Shown: positions 43,601-51,172 of the stretch, piece by piece
How the letters are laid out: the number at the start of each line of letters is the position of its first letter
How positions within the stretch are numbered: position 1 is the stretch's first letter
Assembly (NCBI RefSeq): GCF_021462825.1
Contig: NZ_JAKEEB010000026.1
Span: 1-64,000, forward strand
Source: Streptomyces glomeratus
GTDB taxonomy: Bacteria; Actinomycetota; Actinomycetes; Streptomycetales; Streptomycetaceae
DNA length: 64,000 bases
Direction: 5' to 3'
Position numbers and translations under genes: made by a program
The notes under the pieces: model-generated
Told to the model about the DNA's origin: nothing
Seen by the model: only the letters and a program-made list of their open reading frames with translations
Databases searched by the model: none

Positions 43601-44995
43601 GTGGACACCGTAGTTCAGGCCCGTGTTGGCCAGCCGGTGCACCGTGTCGGCGAAGTCCGGGAACTCCCAGCAGAAGTCGAGCCAGCCGTCGACGACGAGG
43701 AAGACATCGCTGGCGGCCCCCGCCTCGACGCGGTCGGTGGTGCGCAGCGCGCGGAACGCCTCGATGGAGTCGATGTCGAGGTTGCGGAACAGCGTGCGCC
43801 GGGTGGACAGGACGGCCTTGACCGCGGTGAGGGCGGCTTCGACCGCGTCGTGCTCGTGCGGCGCGGCGATCGTGCGCACATGCGGCAGCGAGCGCAGTAC
43901 CCCGAGCCGGTTGACCGCCCCCTCCAGCAGGTAGAACTCGGCCTCGCGCGGCGTGTGGGTCAGGCCCAGCGACATGATCAGTGAACGCAGCAGGGTGGTC
44001 TTGCCGCTGCCCAGCTTGCCGACGACCGCGGCGTTGCCGTCCCTGCTGGAGAAGTCGACGCACATCAGGTCGTCCACGGCGCCGTTCTCCAGCCGCCCGA
44101 TGGGCGCGACGAGCCGCGAGGCGCCCTCCCAGGTGTCACAGATGAAGCCGCGGTCCACGGTGTCCACGGGGGTCGGCAGCAGCGAGCCGAGTGCGAGTTC
44201 CTCGGCCACCGCGGCCCGGGCGGCGGGCCCCGCGGCCGGGTCGATCCACGGCGCGTAGGCCAGGGGGACGTTTCCCTCGCACTGTCCGGACTTGGTGGGG
44301 GTCTGTTCCGGCCCCGCCTGGTTGACCACCGTGTCGTGGACGTAGGTGTACAGCTCCTCCGGGGTGATCACCCCGTCCCGGTTCAGGTCCGCGAGGCCCG
44401 TGTTCAGCCCCTCGATCACGGCGGCAGTGAACCGGGGCGCCGACAGGCTGTTGTCCAGTGTCAACTGGTCGCCGTCGTAGGCGTATTCCAGCGCCGTCGA
44501 CGCGGTGATGACGAAGGTGCCCCGGCCGGCGAGCGCGGCCTCCACGTCCACGTGAGCGGGGGACAGCGGCGCCCCGCGGTGGAAGAGGCCGCTGTAACAG
44601 CAGTCCAGCAGCACGATCTTGGTACGGGCCTCGCACTCGTCGAGGAGATGGTGGATGAAGGAGGCCGGAATGGCGGTGGCGTGCGGGCGCCTCAGCTGTG
44701 TGCCCAGGGTCGCGAAGAACAGCCGGTCGGCGTCGTTGCGGACGCCGTGACAGGCGAAGTAGAGCAGCACCAAATCGTCGGGCGACCGGTCGCTGAGGAC
44801 GTCCTCGACGGCCGCCTCGATCTCGTGCTTGGGCCGGTTCAGCAGCTCCCGTACGAGGTCGAAGCGCCCGATCGCGGAGTCCCGCAGCAGCGCCCCCAGC
44901 TCGGTTGCGCCCCGGGCCGGGGCCCTGAGCTGGTTGAGACCCGGGTCCTGATAGCCGTCAGTCGCGACCAGCAGCGCGATCCGGCGTCCCGCCAT
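40673..44995 (-). CDS. caspase-fold protease fused to four FtsK/EccC-type ATPase modules (EACC1-associated)
   Basis: A 1440-residue fusion. The N-terminal caspase-like domain (about 1-250) has catalytic His83 in 'YFACHGVR' and Cys133 in 'LLDCCYSG'. At 203-214 'DLNRDGVITPEE' is a complete EF-hand-like calcium loop. Four P-loop modules follow: 'GKLGSGKTT' (326-334), 'GAPGSGKSE' (634-642), 'GGRQSGKST' (951-959) and 'GETESGKTS' (1238-1246), each with a Walker-B-like strand ('VFLVVDGW', 'LLVVIDEF', 'VFLVIDGW', 'YLLIDDYD'). The last three match the D1-D2-D3 order of the type VII secretion motor EccC, and the first resembles D2. No membrane segment is seen. It overlaps the EACC1-like gene by 38 bases. 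Confidence 0.93.
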   Translation of the reverse strand: MAGRRIALLVATDGYQDPGLNQLRAPARGATELGALLRDSAIGRFDLVRELLNRPKHEIEAAVEDVLSDRSPDDLVLLYFACHGVRNDADRLFFATLGTQLRRPHATAIPASFIHHLLDECEARTKIVLLDCCYSGLFHRGAPLSPAHVDVEAALAGRGTFVITASTALEYAYDGDQLTLDNSLSAPRFTAAVIEGLNTGLADLNRDGVITPEELYTYVHDTVVNQAGPEQTPTKSGQCEGNVPLAYAPWIDPAAGPAARAAVAEELALGSLLPTPVDTVDRGFICDTWEGASRLVAPIGRLENGAVDDLMCVDFSSRDGNAAVVGKLGSGKTTLLRSLIMSLGLTHTPREAEFYLLEGAVNRLGVLRSLPHVRTIAAPHEHDAVEAALTAVKAVLSTRRTLFRNLDIDSIEAFRALRTTDRVEAGAASDVFLVVDGWLDFCWEFPDFADTVHRLANTGLNYGVHLLVTARRWSDFSADLLGLLGTRLELALDAPEESHVDAALASGIAVGWALCRRRRFRVAVPRFDDGTGPVSARESLTETAELVRQGWSNLRAGPSRLLAQSRTGASGESFLRLFGIGNPTALDVPSLRDRRSPRERLTVPFAVGEAGETVLLDLKEAAQEGMGPHGLCVGAPGSGKSELLRTIVLGLALRHSAEELSFVLADFKGSSTFAGLTELPHIAGAITGLAGDLLLVARMRDVLSGELNRRQELLRSHGMSSAYDYDRQRATTRPDLPPLPALLVVIDEFVELLDAVPDVVELLVTVARLGRSLGVHLLLASQRLEEGKLRGLDTYLSYRIALRTSSATDSRAALGSPDAHHLPPEPGTGFLRDGGTGLPVRFKAAYVSGPVAGTGADDVDGSASLLEAVVTQLSATGPAAHRIWLPPLTESPTLGTLFGRAPEVVPDRGLQLPRPAEPLSAPFALVDRPFQQRRDVLALNFRNTGHALVFGGRQSGKSTALATLLLSFALTHTPTEVQFYCLDFGGGRLEALAGLPHVGGVSSRLNPERVRRTVADVLRVLDERERFFHEHRIESVAEYRERRAAGEWPEQPWGDVFLVIDGWGTVRNDFETLEPSVMAIALRGTDVGVHLLISAARGNAEVRPALRDCLGDGFELRLGDPAESDIDRRQAALVPLGMPGRGLSRDGLHLLTALPRLDDVIEGESLESATTRLVQKVREHWSGPPAPPVRTLPELVTVDELPEPGKLPGHAVAVGIDDTDLSPALIDFEKDPLFVAFGETESGKTSLLRMLAHQICRRYTPVQARLILVDYRRGLLGAVPEDHLLTYCATGRQVADMAEQLSEALAARVPGPDVTPEQLRDRSWYTGPDAYLLIDDYDLIAGRSGNPLLPLMEYLPLARDLGLRVLLARSAQGAVRASYEPFLQQMNDLGPQGVVLSGDPSEGPLLGRVKPSRRPPGRGTLVLRGAARGVQLACLPPLRT

Positions 44996-45425
44996 CGCCA
45001 ACCCCCGGTTCGCCACTGGTCTCCCGGTCCGCGACGGCGGCGGACCCGGCGCCGATCCGGGCGGTGACCGCCTCGACCAGCGCATGGTGGTCCTCGGCGG
45101 ACAGGGCGCCGAACGACCCCTTGGTACCGTCGATCTCCCACTCGACCGAACGCGCCTTCGATCGCTGGAGGAAGGCCACGACGACGTTGCTCACGGCCCT
45201 GACCGTGGCGGCGGAGAAGGCGCCGCTGAGGACGAGCACCGCAAGGTCGTGTCCCGGGCCTGCCATCGAGCCCGCAGGCGGCGGCACCGTCCCGCGTGCG
45301 ACACGGAGGACGCCGAGGGTCTTCAGGTCGCTGTGCAGCAGCCGCACCTGACGGTCCGTCTGCTCGGCCGTGGCCCCCGGCCCGGAGTCGATCCGCAGTT
45401 CCAGCCGCGGGCTCTCCTCGTGCAC
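44958..45425 (-). CDS. EACC1-type small protein, partner of the caspase fusion
   Basis: A 155-residue protein from GTG 45425, behind GGGGAAGGGG. The text 'SNVVVAFLQRSKARSVEWEI' and 'GTKGSFGALSAEDHHALVEA' matches the effector-associated constant component EACC1 described by Aravind and colleagues for actinobacterial conflict systems. These small proteins accompany caspases, trypsins and other effectors encoded next door and are thought to assist or gate them. The gene overlaps the caspase gene by 38 bases in another frame, so their synthesis is coupled. Confidence 0.85.
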   Translation of the reverse strand: MHEESPRLELRIDSGPGATAEQTDRQVRLLHSDLKTLGVLRVARGTVPPPAGSMAGPGHDLAVLVLSGAFSAATVRAVSNVVVAFLQRSKARSVEWEIDGTKGSFGALSAEDHHALVEAVTARIGAGSAAVADRETSGEPGVGDGGTPDRAAGRD

Positions 45426-45469
45426 GGTGTCCCCTTCCCCAGGTGTCCGTAACGTCGGCGCGCACTGTG

Positions 45470-45475
45470 ATCGTA
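45470..45475 (-). promoter_or_regulatory. possible -10 element of the EACC1-caspase operon
   Basis: TACGAT on the minus strand, 45 bases upstream of the EACC1 start. A matching -35 is weak. The 177 bases between EACC1 and the SRPBCC gene are the only room for the operon promoter. Confidence 0.25.
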
Positions 45476-45602
45476 TCGGCAACACAAGGGCACGGACGCG
45501 ACTTCGCACGAGGCGTGTGGGGCGAACCGAGCTATCCGGGTACCGACATCGCCCTGGGCGTCAGACGGGTCTGCCTCCTTCGGGGTCGACCCGTCGGCTC
45601 GG

Positions 45603-46070
45603 TCATGGGGGTGGACTGTGGGGGCGGCCACTGACACCAGGGTCCGGATCCGGCCGCAGCAGCCCGTCCACCGCCCGCCCGAACATCCGCCGGGCCAGCC
45701 ACCCGAGCGGTGGGTCGAAGAGCCCCGGCAGACGGCGTACGGCCAGCTCCTCCCGCCACACCACGCGCGCGTGCCGGTCCCCGTGCGGGTGCACCTCGAC
45801 CTCCGCCCACCCGGTGACGAGACCACCCCGCTTGGCCAGGCGGCACCACGTCGGAGGCCGCCAGCCGACCACTTCCATCGGGTCGTCGAAGGTGAGCGGT
45901 CCCACCCCGGTACGGGCCACGAACACCGTGCCCACGTCCGTCGGCCCAGGCGTCAGCACCGTGACCCGGGTCAGCGGCACCACGTCGCCGTGGCGGGGCC
46001 AGTCCGTGAGCCGCGTCCAGGCCTGCTCGACGGGCAACGGGACGACGCGTTCGAGGCGGAAGAGGACCAC
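45603..46070 (-). CDS. SRPBCC-fold (polyketide cyclase/START-like) protein
   Basis: A 155-residue protein of the SRPBCC superfamily: 'LERVVPLPVEQAWTRLTDW' at the N-terminus, a strand-rich middle ('CRLAKRGGLVTGWAEVEVHP', 'ARVVWREELAV') and a C-terminal long helix ('LGWLARRMFGRAVDGLL'). These proteins hold hydrophobic ligands in a deep cavity. The ligand is unknown. It lies upstream of the EACC1 operon on the same strand but 177 bases away, and downstream of corA. Confidence 0.82.
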   Translation of the reverse strand: MVLFRLERVVPLPVEQAWTRLTDWPRHGDVVPLTRVTVLTPGPTDVGTVFVARTGVGPLTFDDPMEVVGWRPPTWCRLAKRGGLVTGWAEVEVHPHGDRHARVVWREELAVRRLPGLFDPPLGWLARRMFGRAVDGLLRPDPDPGVSGRPHSPPP

Positions 46071-46110
46071 GGGGGGATGGTACGCGGTTGATGCACCGGT
46101 TTGTGACGAC

Positions 46111-47271
46111 TCAGAGCCAGTCCCGCCGCTTGAAGATGACGTACAGGCTGGTGCAGACGACCGCCATCAGCACGATCGCAAAGGGGTATCCGAACACCCA
46201 GTGCAACTCCGGCATGTGCGAGAAGTTCATGCCGTAGATCGTCCCGACCAGTGTCGGGGCGAACAGAATGGCCGCCCACGACGAGATCTTCTTGATCTCC
46301 TCGTTCTGTTCGAAGCCGGCCTCCGCCAACGCCCGCATCTCGGCGTTCTGTTGCTGGGTGACGAGTGTCGCGTTGACGGTCAGGATGTCCGCCAGGGCCT
46401 GGCGGAAGCCGTCGACGCGTTCGCTGGTGTGGGTGACGTGGTCCGCGACGTCACGCAGATAACGCTGGAGCTCCTCGTCCGTCCCGTACTTCGCGAAGCC
46501 CGCCATCAGGCCGTGCAGCATGCCCACCAGGGGGCGGGTGGCGCGCTGGAACTCCACCATCTCGCGGGACAGTTCGTAGATACGGCGGGAGACCTCCGGG
46601 TCGCCGCGGAAGACCTCGGTCTCGATCTCGTCGATGTCGTTCTGCACGCCGTTGACCACGGGGGCGTACCCGTCCACGACCGCGTCCAGGATCGCGTACA
46701 GCACCGCCTCGGGGCCCAGCTTCAGCAGCTCGGGCGACTCCTCCATGCGGTGACGGACGGCCGACAGGTCCGGGGCCGCGCCATGGCGGACCGTGATCAC
46801 GAAGTCCGGGCCCACGAACACATGCAGCTCGCCGAAGTCGACCTCCTCCGGTGCGTCCAGATAGCGGGCGGCGCGCAGCACGACGAACAGGGTGTCGCCG
46901 TACCGCTCCAGCTTCGGCCGCTGGTGCGCCTCCAGGGCGTCCTCCACCGCGAGCGGGTGCAGGTCGAACTCGGCTGCCAGGGAGAGCAGTTCCGACTCGG
47001 TGGGGCGGGCCAGCCCGATCCACGCCATGCCGTCGGGGTCCTCGCGCAGCTCGCGGAAGGTGTCGGCGAGCGAGGCGGGGGAGGAGATACGCACGCCGTC
47101 CCGGTACAGCGCCGCCTGGACGATGCTGCCCGTCTCCGGGGGCTCCTGGGGTGCCGGGTCGGGCCGGGGCGCCGGTGGGTTCGGGGGCGGCACCGTCGCC
47201 TGCACCAGGGCGCGGCGCCATGCCGGCTTGCGGCCGTTGCCGGCGGCGGGGCGGGCACGGCGCTCGGCCAT
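46111..47271 (-). CDS. corA: CorA-family magnesium/cobalt channel
   Basis: A 386-residue CorA. A Pro-rich head of about 45 residues precedes the cytoplasmic funnel domain ('HPLAVEDALEAHQRPKLERYGDTLFVVL'-type stretch near 150). Two membrane segments close the chain: 'WAAILFAPTLVGTIYGMNF', with the signature GMN at the pore mouth, and 'FAIVLMAVVCTSLYVIF'. It ends in 'KRRDWL', the usual basic tail. The GGGAGG ribosome site precedes ATG 47271. It is a pentameric Mg2+ (or Co2+) uptake channel of the cell membrane. Confidence 0.94.
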   Translation of the reverse strand: MAERRARPAAGNGRKPAWRRALVQATVPPPNPPAPRPDPAPQEPPETGSIVQAALYRDGVRISSPASLADTFRELREDPDGMAWIGLARPTESELLSLAAEFDLHPLAVEDALEAHQRPKLERYGDTLFVVLRAARYLDAPEEVDFGELHVFVGPDFVITVRHGAAPDLSAVRHRMEESPELLKLGPEAVLYAILDAVVDGYAPVVNGVQNDIDEIETEVFRGDPEVSRRIYELSREMVEFQRATRPLVGMLHGLMAGFAKYGTDEELQRYLRDVADHVTHTSERVDGFRQALADILTVNATLVTQQQNAEMRALAEAGFEQNEEIKKISSWAAILFAPTLVGTIYGMNFSHMPELHWVFGYPFAIVLMAVVCTSLYVIFKRRDWL

Positions 47272-47824
47272 CGCGGCTGCCTCCCGTATCGAACGTACGT
47301 CTGTCGATCCCGCAGGATATAGGGCGATACTACCTTTTTCTACAAGAAGCCAGGTCAGGGTCCGTGTCGACTGATCCACGACGCGCCGGCCGGGAAACGC
47401 CCGGTCCAGGAATCCGACCCCATGTCGGGCTCGTGCGGTCCGTCGACCGGGCCGCCGCACCCGTCGACCGCGTCATCCAGCCTGTCACCTGCCCTGAGGG
47501 TGAGGTGAGAACCGGTCGCATTCCCGCCCGCCCAGCCTACGGCAGAGGCTTCCGGCAGGCTGAGCTTGCCGAGCGCGTCGAAGCCCTCGGCCGTACCCCT
47601 CCCCAACCCCCACGGTTCGTCCACCTTCTGCGCAAGCTCGGCCTGTTTCCGGGGGACGTCGGGGAGCGAATCGGCCTCGCGAGCCGCTCGCAGCAATTCG
47701 CAGGGCAGACGGTCGCCCTGACCTGGTTCGCTCGGCTTCGGCTGACGGCGATCTCACCGACCCCGTGAGGCGGGGTCACCCTTGCGGACGGAAACCGACC
47801 GCAAGCGGGGCTAGCGTGCATGCC
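47272..47824. other. divergent region between corA and the AlkZ-like gene
   Basis: About 550 bases without a convincing gene; the reading frames crossing it lack a start signal and codon bias. Two inverted repeats lie close to the AlkZ-like gene: GACCCCG-N5-CGGGGTC (47759-47777) and CTTGCGG-N11-CCGCAAG (47781-47805). A TAGCGT -10-like hexamer at 47812-47817 lies 7 bases before its ATG, which suggests a leaderless transcript controlled at these repeats. Confidence 0.4.
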
Positions 47825-49000
47825 ATGACGAAGACGAGCCGCGCGCCACGGACGGCAGCCGGAAGGGGGGCCACGGCCCCCGGGCCCCGCAACGCGTCCC
47901 CGGGGGAGGCCGCGGCCCCCGTCCTCCACCCCCGTGCCCTCAACCGGGCCACCCTCGCCCGTCAGCTCCTGCTCCGCCGGTCGCCGCTGTCCGCGAAGGC
48001 CGCCGTGACCCACCTCCTCGGGCTCCAGGCGCAGAACGTCCAGCCCCCTTACTTCGCGCTCGCCGCCCGACTGGAGGGCTTCGCCCCCGAGCACCTCTCG
48101 GTGCTCATGGCGGACCGCGAGGTCGTTCGCATCGTCACCCTGCGCTCCACCCTTCACACCCACACCGCCGACGACTGCCTGTCCCTGCGTCCCCTGGTCC
48201 AGCCCGCCCGCGACCGAGAGCTCGGCCTCTTCCGCACGGGTCTGGCCGGCGTCGACCTGGACCGCCTCACCGCGCTCGCCCGCGACCTCGTCGAGGCCGA
48301 GCCCCGCACCATGAAGCAGCTGCGCGAGGCGCTGCTCGCCGAGTGGCCGCACGCCGACCCGGGGGCACTCGCCGTCGCCGCCCGCTGCCGGCTTCCACTG
48401 GTCCAGGTCACCCCGCGCGGCCTGTGGGGCAGGAGCGGCCAGGTCGCGCTCACCACCGCCGAGCACTGGCTCGGCCGCGCCGCCGAGCCGGCCCAGGCGC
48501 CGGAGGGGACCGTGCTGCGGTACCTCGCGGCCTTCGGACCGGCGTCCGTCAAGGACATGCAGACCTGGGCCGGCCTGACCCGGCTGAAGGACGCCTTCGA
48601 ACGTCTCCGCCCCCGGCTCCTCGCCTTCCGCGACCACAACGGCGTCGAACTCTTCGACCTCCCCGACGCCCCCCGGCCCGACCCGGACACCCCCGTGCCG
48701 CCACGGTTCCTGCCCGAGTACGACAATCTGCTGCTCTCCCACGCGGACCGCAGCCGGGTCGTGCCCGACGGCCTCAAGGGCCGCAGCCGGCAGGGCAACC
48801 AGGCGCACCGCACGCTTCTCGTCGACGGTTTCCTGGCGGGCGTGTGGACGCTGGAGGAGGGCGCGCTCGTGATCGAGCCCTTCGGCATGCTCGGCAAGGC
48901 GCAACGGCAGGAGGTGACCGCCGAGGGCGAGCGGATGCTCGCGGTCATGTATCCCAAGGCCGCCCATGACATCCGGTTCGGGACCGTCGTACGACGGTGA
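47825..49000 (+). CDS. winged-helix DNA glycosylase of the AlkZ/HTH_42 family
   Basis: A 391-residue protein of the HTH_42 family, typified by AlkZ, which removes alkylated bases and unhooks interstrand crosslinks. The key QxQ motif is present as 'LLGLQAQNVQPP'. Other family stretches are 'VRIVTLRSTLHTHTADDC', 'RFLPEYDNLLLSH' and 'ALVIEPFGMLGKAQRQEV'. The N-terminal ~40 residues are a disordered Ala/Gly/Pro extension. AlkZ itself protects an azinomycin producer from its own product; whether this copy is housekeeping or protective is open. Confidence 0.88.
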   Translation: MTKTSRAPRTAAGRGATAPGPRNASPGEAAAPVLHPRALNRATLARQLLLRRSPLSAKAAVTHLLGLQAQNVQPPYFALAARLEGFAPEHLSVLMADREVVRIVTLRSTLHTHTADDCLSLRPLVQPARDRELGLFRTGLAGVDLDRLTALARDLVEAEPRTMKQLREALLAEWPHADPGALAVAARCRLPLVQVTPRGLWGRSGQVALTTAEHWLGRAAEPAQAPEGTVLRYLAAFGPASVKDMQTWAGLTRLKDAFERLRPRLLAFRDHNGVELFDLPDAPRPDPDTPVPPRFLPEYDNLLLSHADRSRVVPDGLKGRSRQGNQAHRTLLVDGFLAGVWTLEEGALVIEPFGMLGKAQRQEVTAEGERMLAVMYPKAAHDIRFGTVVRR

Positions 49001-49025
49001 CGGCCGGCCGCCTACAGTCGGGGCC

Positions 49026-49931
49026 ATGGAACTGCGGCAGCTCGGCTATTTCGTGACCGTCGCCGAGGAACTGCACTTCGGGCGCGCGGCCGGGAAGCTG
49101 CATATCGTGCAGTCCGCGGTCAGCCAGCAGATCCGGCGGCTGGAGCGGGAGCTGGGCGCCGAGCTGTTCGACCGCTCGCCCCGGCATGTACGGCTGACCG
49201 CGGCGGGCGAGCGGCTGCTGCCCGAGGCCCGGGCGGTGCTCGCCGCCGCCGACCGGGCCCGCGCGGCGGTCCTGCCCCCGGCCGGGCTGCGGCTCGGCAC
49301 CAGCACCGGGCTGGGCGCCCATCTGGACCGTGTCCTCGCGGCCTTCGCACGGCGTAGGCCGGAGGTGCCCGTCGAGCTGGTGTCGCTCCCGGCGGCGCAG
49401 CGCCTGGCGCGGGTCGCGGACGGCCGCCTGGACGCGGCGTTCGTCCGGGCCGCGGAGCCGGTGCCCGGGGTGCGGGTGCTGCCCCTGTGGCAGGACCCGC
49501 TGGTGGCCGCCCTGCCCGCCGGGCACCCCCTGGCCACCCGGGCGGAGATCCCGCTCGACGAGCTGGCCGGGCTGCGCCTGAGCATCACCCCACGCGCCGC
49601 CAACCCGGCCTTGGTCGACCTGGTGCTCGGCGCCTGCCGGGCGGCCGGGTTCGAACCGCTGCCCGGTCCGGTGTCCGGCTCGCTCCATGACACCCTCGCC
49701 GTCATCGGCGCGATCTCCCAGCCTCCCGCCTCCGCCCGAGCGGGGGAGACCCCCATCCTGTGGACGGTCGTGTACGCCTCCCACGCGCGCGTGCTGCATG
49801 TGCCGCGCGTGGCCTTCGTGCCCTTCCGGGAACCGGGCCTCGCCCTGCCGACCGGGCTCGCCGTCCGTGCGTCGGCCCCGCCGCCGTACCTGGACGAGCT
49901 GGTGTCCGCCTGCGGCGATCACCAGAACTGA
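49026..49931 (+). CDS. LysR-family transcriptional regulator
   Basis: A 301-residue LysR regulator. The N-terminal helix-turn-helix is 'LHFGRAAGKLHIVQSAVSQQ' to 'LERELGAELFDRS', and the substrate-binding domain begins near residue 90 ('LRLGTSTGLGAHLDRVLAAF'). The gene starts 25 bases after the AlkZ-like gene, on the same strand, and 107 bases before a small tautomerase gene. The tautomerase is the probable target or partner. The inducer is unknown. Confidence 0.93.
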   Translation: MELRQLGYFVTVAEELHFGRAAGKLHIVQSAVSQQIRRLERELGAELFDRSPRHVRLTAAGERLLPEARAVLAAADRARAAVLPPAGLRLGTSTGLGAHLDRVLAAFARRRPEVPVELVSLPAAQRLARVADGRLDAAFVRAAEPVPGVRVLPLWQDPLVAALPAGHPLATRAEIPLDELAGLRLSITPRAANPALVDLVLGACRAAGFEPLPGPVSGSLHDTLAVIGAISQPPASARAGETPILWTVVYASHARVLHVPRVAFVPFREPGLALPTGLAVRASAPPPYLDELVSACGDHQN

Positions 49932-50038
49932 TCGCTGCGCGCTCGGCTTGCTCCTTGGTCGCGGGCGTCGCGGGCCGTTGACTGAATCCGTCACCGCCGG
50001 GCGGCCGCAAGGGCCGCCGCGCACAGAGGAGTTCAGTC

Positions 50039-50221
50039 ATGCCCATCGTCACCATCCAGCAGGGTCCCCGCGACGTCGCGCTCAAGCGGGACCTCGTCCG
50101 GCGGGTCACCGACGCCTTCGTCGACGCGTACGGCGTCCCGGCCGAGACCGTCCAGGTGTGGATCCACGAGGTGCCGGCGGACAGTTGGGGCGCCGCGGGG
50201 AAGCTGACCGCCGACAAGTAG
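50039..50221 (+). CDS. 4-oxalocrotonate tautomerase family protein
   Basis: A 60-residue tautomerase-superfamily protein. After removal of Met, Pro1 is the catalytic N-terminal base ('MPIVTIQQGPRD'). 'KRDLVRRVTDAFVDAYGVPAETVQVWIHEV' is the usual helix-strand unit. Such proteins form hexamers and tautomerise enols or dehalogenate small acids. GAGGAG lies 10 bases before the start. Adjacent to the LysR regulator. Confidence 0.92.
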   Translation: MPIVTIQQGPRDVALKRDLVRRVTDAFVDAYGVPAETVQVWIHEVPADSWGAAGKLTADK

Positions 50222-50254
50222 CGCGTACACGTAGCGCGACAAGTGGCACAGCGA

Positions 50255-50286
50255 GCGTGGGCCGGGCCCGGTGGCCCGGCCCACGC
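50255..50286 (+). terminator. terminator after the tautomerase gene
   Basis: GCGTGGGCCGGGCC pairs perfectly with GGCCCGGCCCACGC around loop CGGT, 34 bases after the stop. A second stem (GGGGCGTTGCG with CGCAACGCCCC, about 50302-50340) follows and may serve the convergent trypsin gene. Confidence 0.7.
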
Positions 50287-50380
50287 CGGAGGGTTGGAAA
50301 GGGGGCGTTGCGGGCCGCTCGTGGAGGCTCGCAACGCCCCCCGGTCATCTACCTGAGGGGTACTCAGGAAGATTTCGGGG

Positions 50381-51172
50381 CTAGGAGTTGACCTGAGCGG
50401 TCACCAGGGCCGAGAAGGTGGTCAGCCGGGTGTAGACACCCGGGTAACCCGCCTCGGCGCAGCCGTTGCCCCAGGAAGTGATCCCTGCCAGGACGCCCCC
50501 GATGAGCAGGGGACCGCCGCTGTCGCCCTGGCAGGTGTCGACGCCGCCGGAGGTGTATCCGGCGCAAACCATGTCGGACTTGACGAAGTCCGAACCGTAG
50601 GAACTCTTGCAGCCGGCGTCCGCCACGATCGGAACGGTGGCGGAGCGCAGCTGGTCGGAGGAGTTGCCGCTCTCGGAGGTGGCGCCCCACCCGACTATCC
50701 GCGCGGTGGTGCCGGCCGCGTACACACTCGTCTGGGAGGACGAGACGTAGGAGGCCGCCGTGTACGGCATCGAGGTCGACAGGGTCAGCACGGCCACGTC
50801 GTCGCCGTTGGTGGCGTCCGTGTAGTCCGGGTCGACCCAGATCTTGCTGACCTTGCTGACCGTGCCGTTCGTGCCGTTGAGGTAGGTGCGGCCGCCGACC
50901 ACGCGGACGCTGCGGGTGGTCTCGCCGGCCATGCAGTGCGCGGCCGTGACGACCTTCCTGGCCGCGACCAGGGTGCCGCCGCAGAACTGGTTACCGGAGG
51001 CGTCCGTGATCTGCATCATGAACGGGTACGCGGTCGTCGTGGTCGTCGTGCCGCCGACGATCGGCTGGGGCGCGGCGACCGCGGCGGTGGCGCCGAGCAG
51101 CGCGGTCGTGGTGACGGCGGTGGTCGCCAGGGCGGCGGCGACGGACCGTCTTGCGCGGTTGAGCCCGAACAT
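50381..51172 (-). CDS. secreted trypsin-like serine protease (S1)
   Basis: A 263-residue chymotrypsin-fold protease. The signal peptide 'RRSVAAALATTAVTTTALLG' ends near 'VAA', a short propeptide follows, and the mature enzyme starts at 'IVGG' (38-41). The triad is His79 ('TAAHC'), Asp125 ('GDDVAVL') and Ser218 ('GDSGGP'). Asp212, six residues before the Ser, sets trypsin specificity (Arg/Lys). Six Cys allow three disulfides. It resembles S. griseus trypsin. A LAL regulator lies directly upstream on the same strand, and repeated GGGA/TCCC elements lie in the promoter. Confidence 0.95.
   Translation of the reverse strand: MFGLNRARRSVAAALATTAVTTTALLGATAAVAAPQPIVGGTTTTTTAYPFMMQITDASGNQFCGGTLVAARKVVTAAHCMAGETTRSVRVVGGRTYLNGTNGTVSKVSKIWVDPDYTDATNGDDVAVLTLSTSMPYTAASYVSSSQTSVYAAGTTARIVGWGATSESGNSSDQLRSATVPIVADAGCKSSYGSDFVKSDMVCAGYTSGGVDTCQGDSGGPLLIGGVLAGITSWGNGCAEAGYPGVYTRLTTFSALVTAQVNS

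Noticed and set aside
40673..44995. The caspase-EccC fusion as part of a local type VII secretion (ESX) locus
   Set aside because: No EsxA/B, EccB, EccD, EccE or MycP gene occurs in the window; the neighbours are xdhC and an SRPBCC gene.
47272..47824. Reading frames crossing the corA/AlkZ-like spacer, which might suggest a transposase remnant
   Set aside because: No recognisable transposase motif, no start signal and no inverted-repeat ends.
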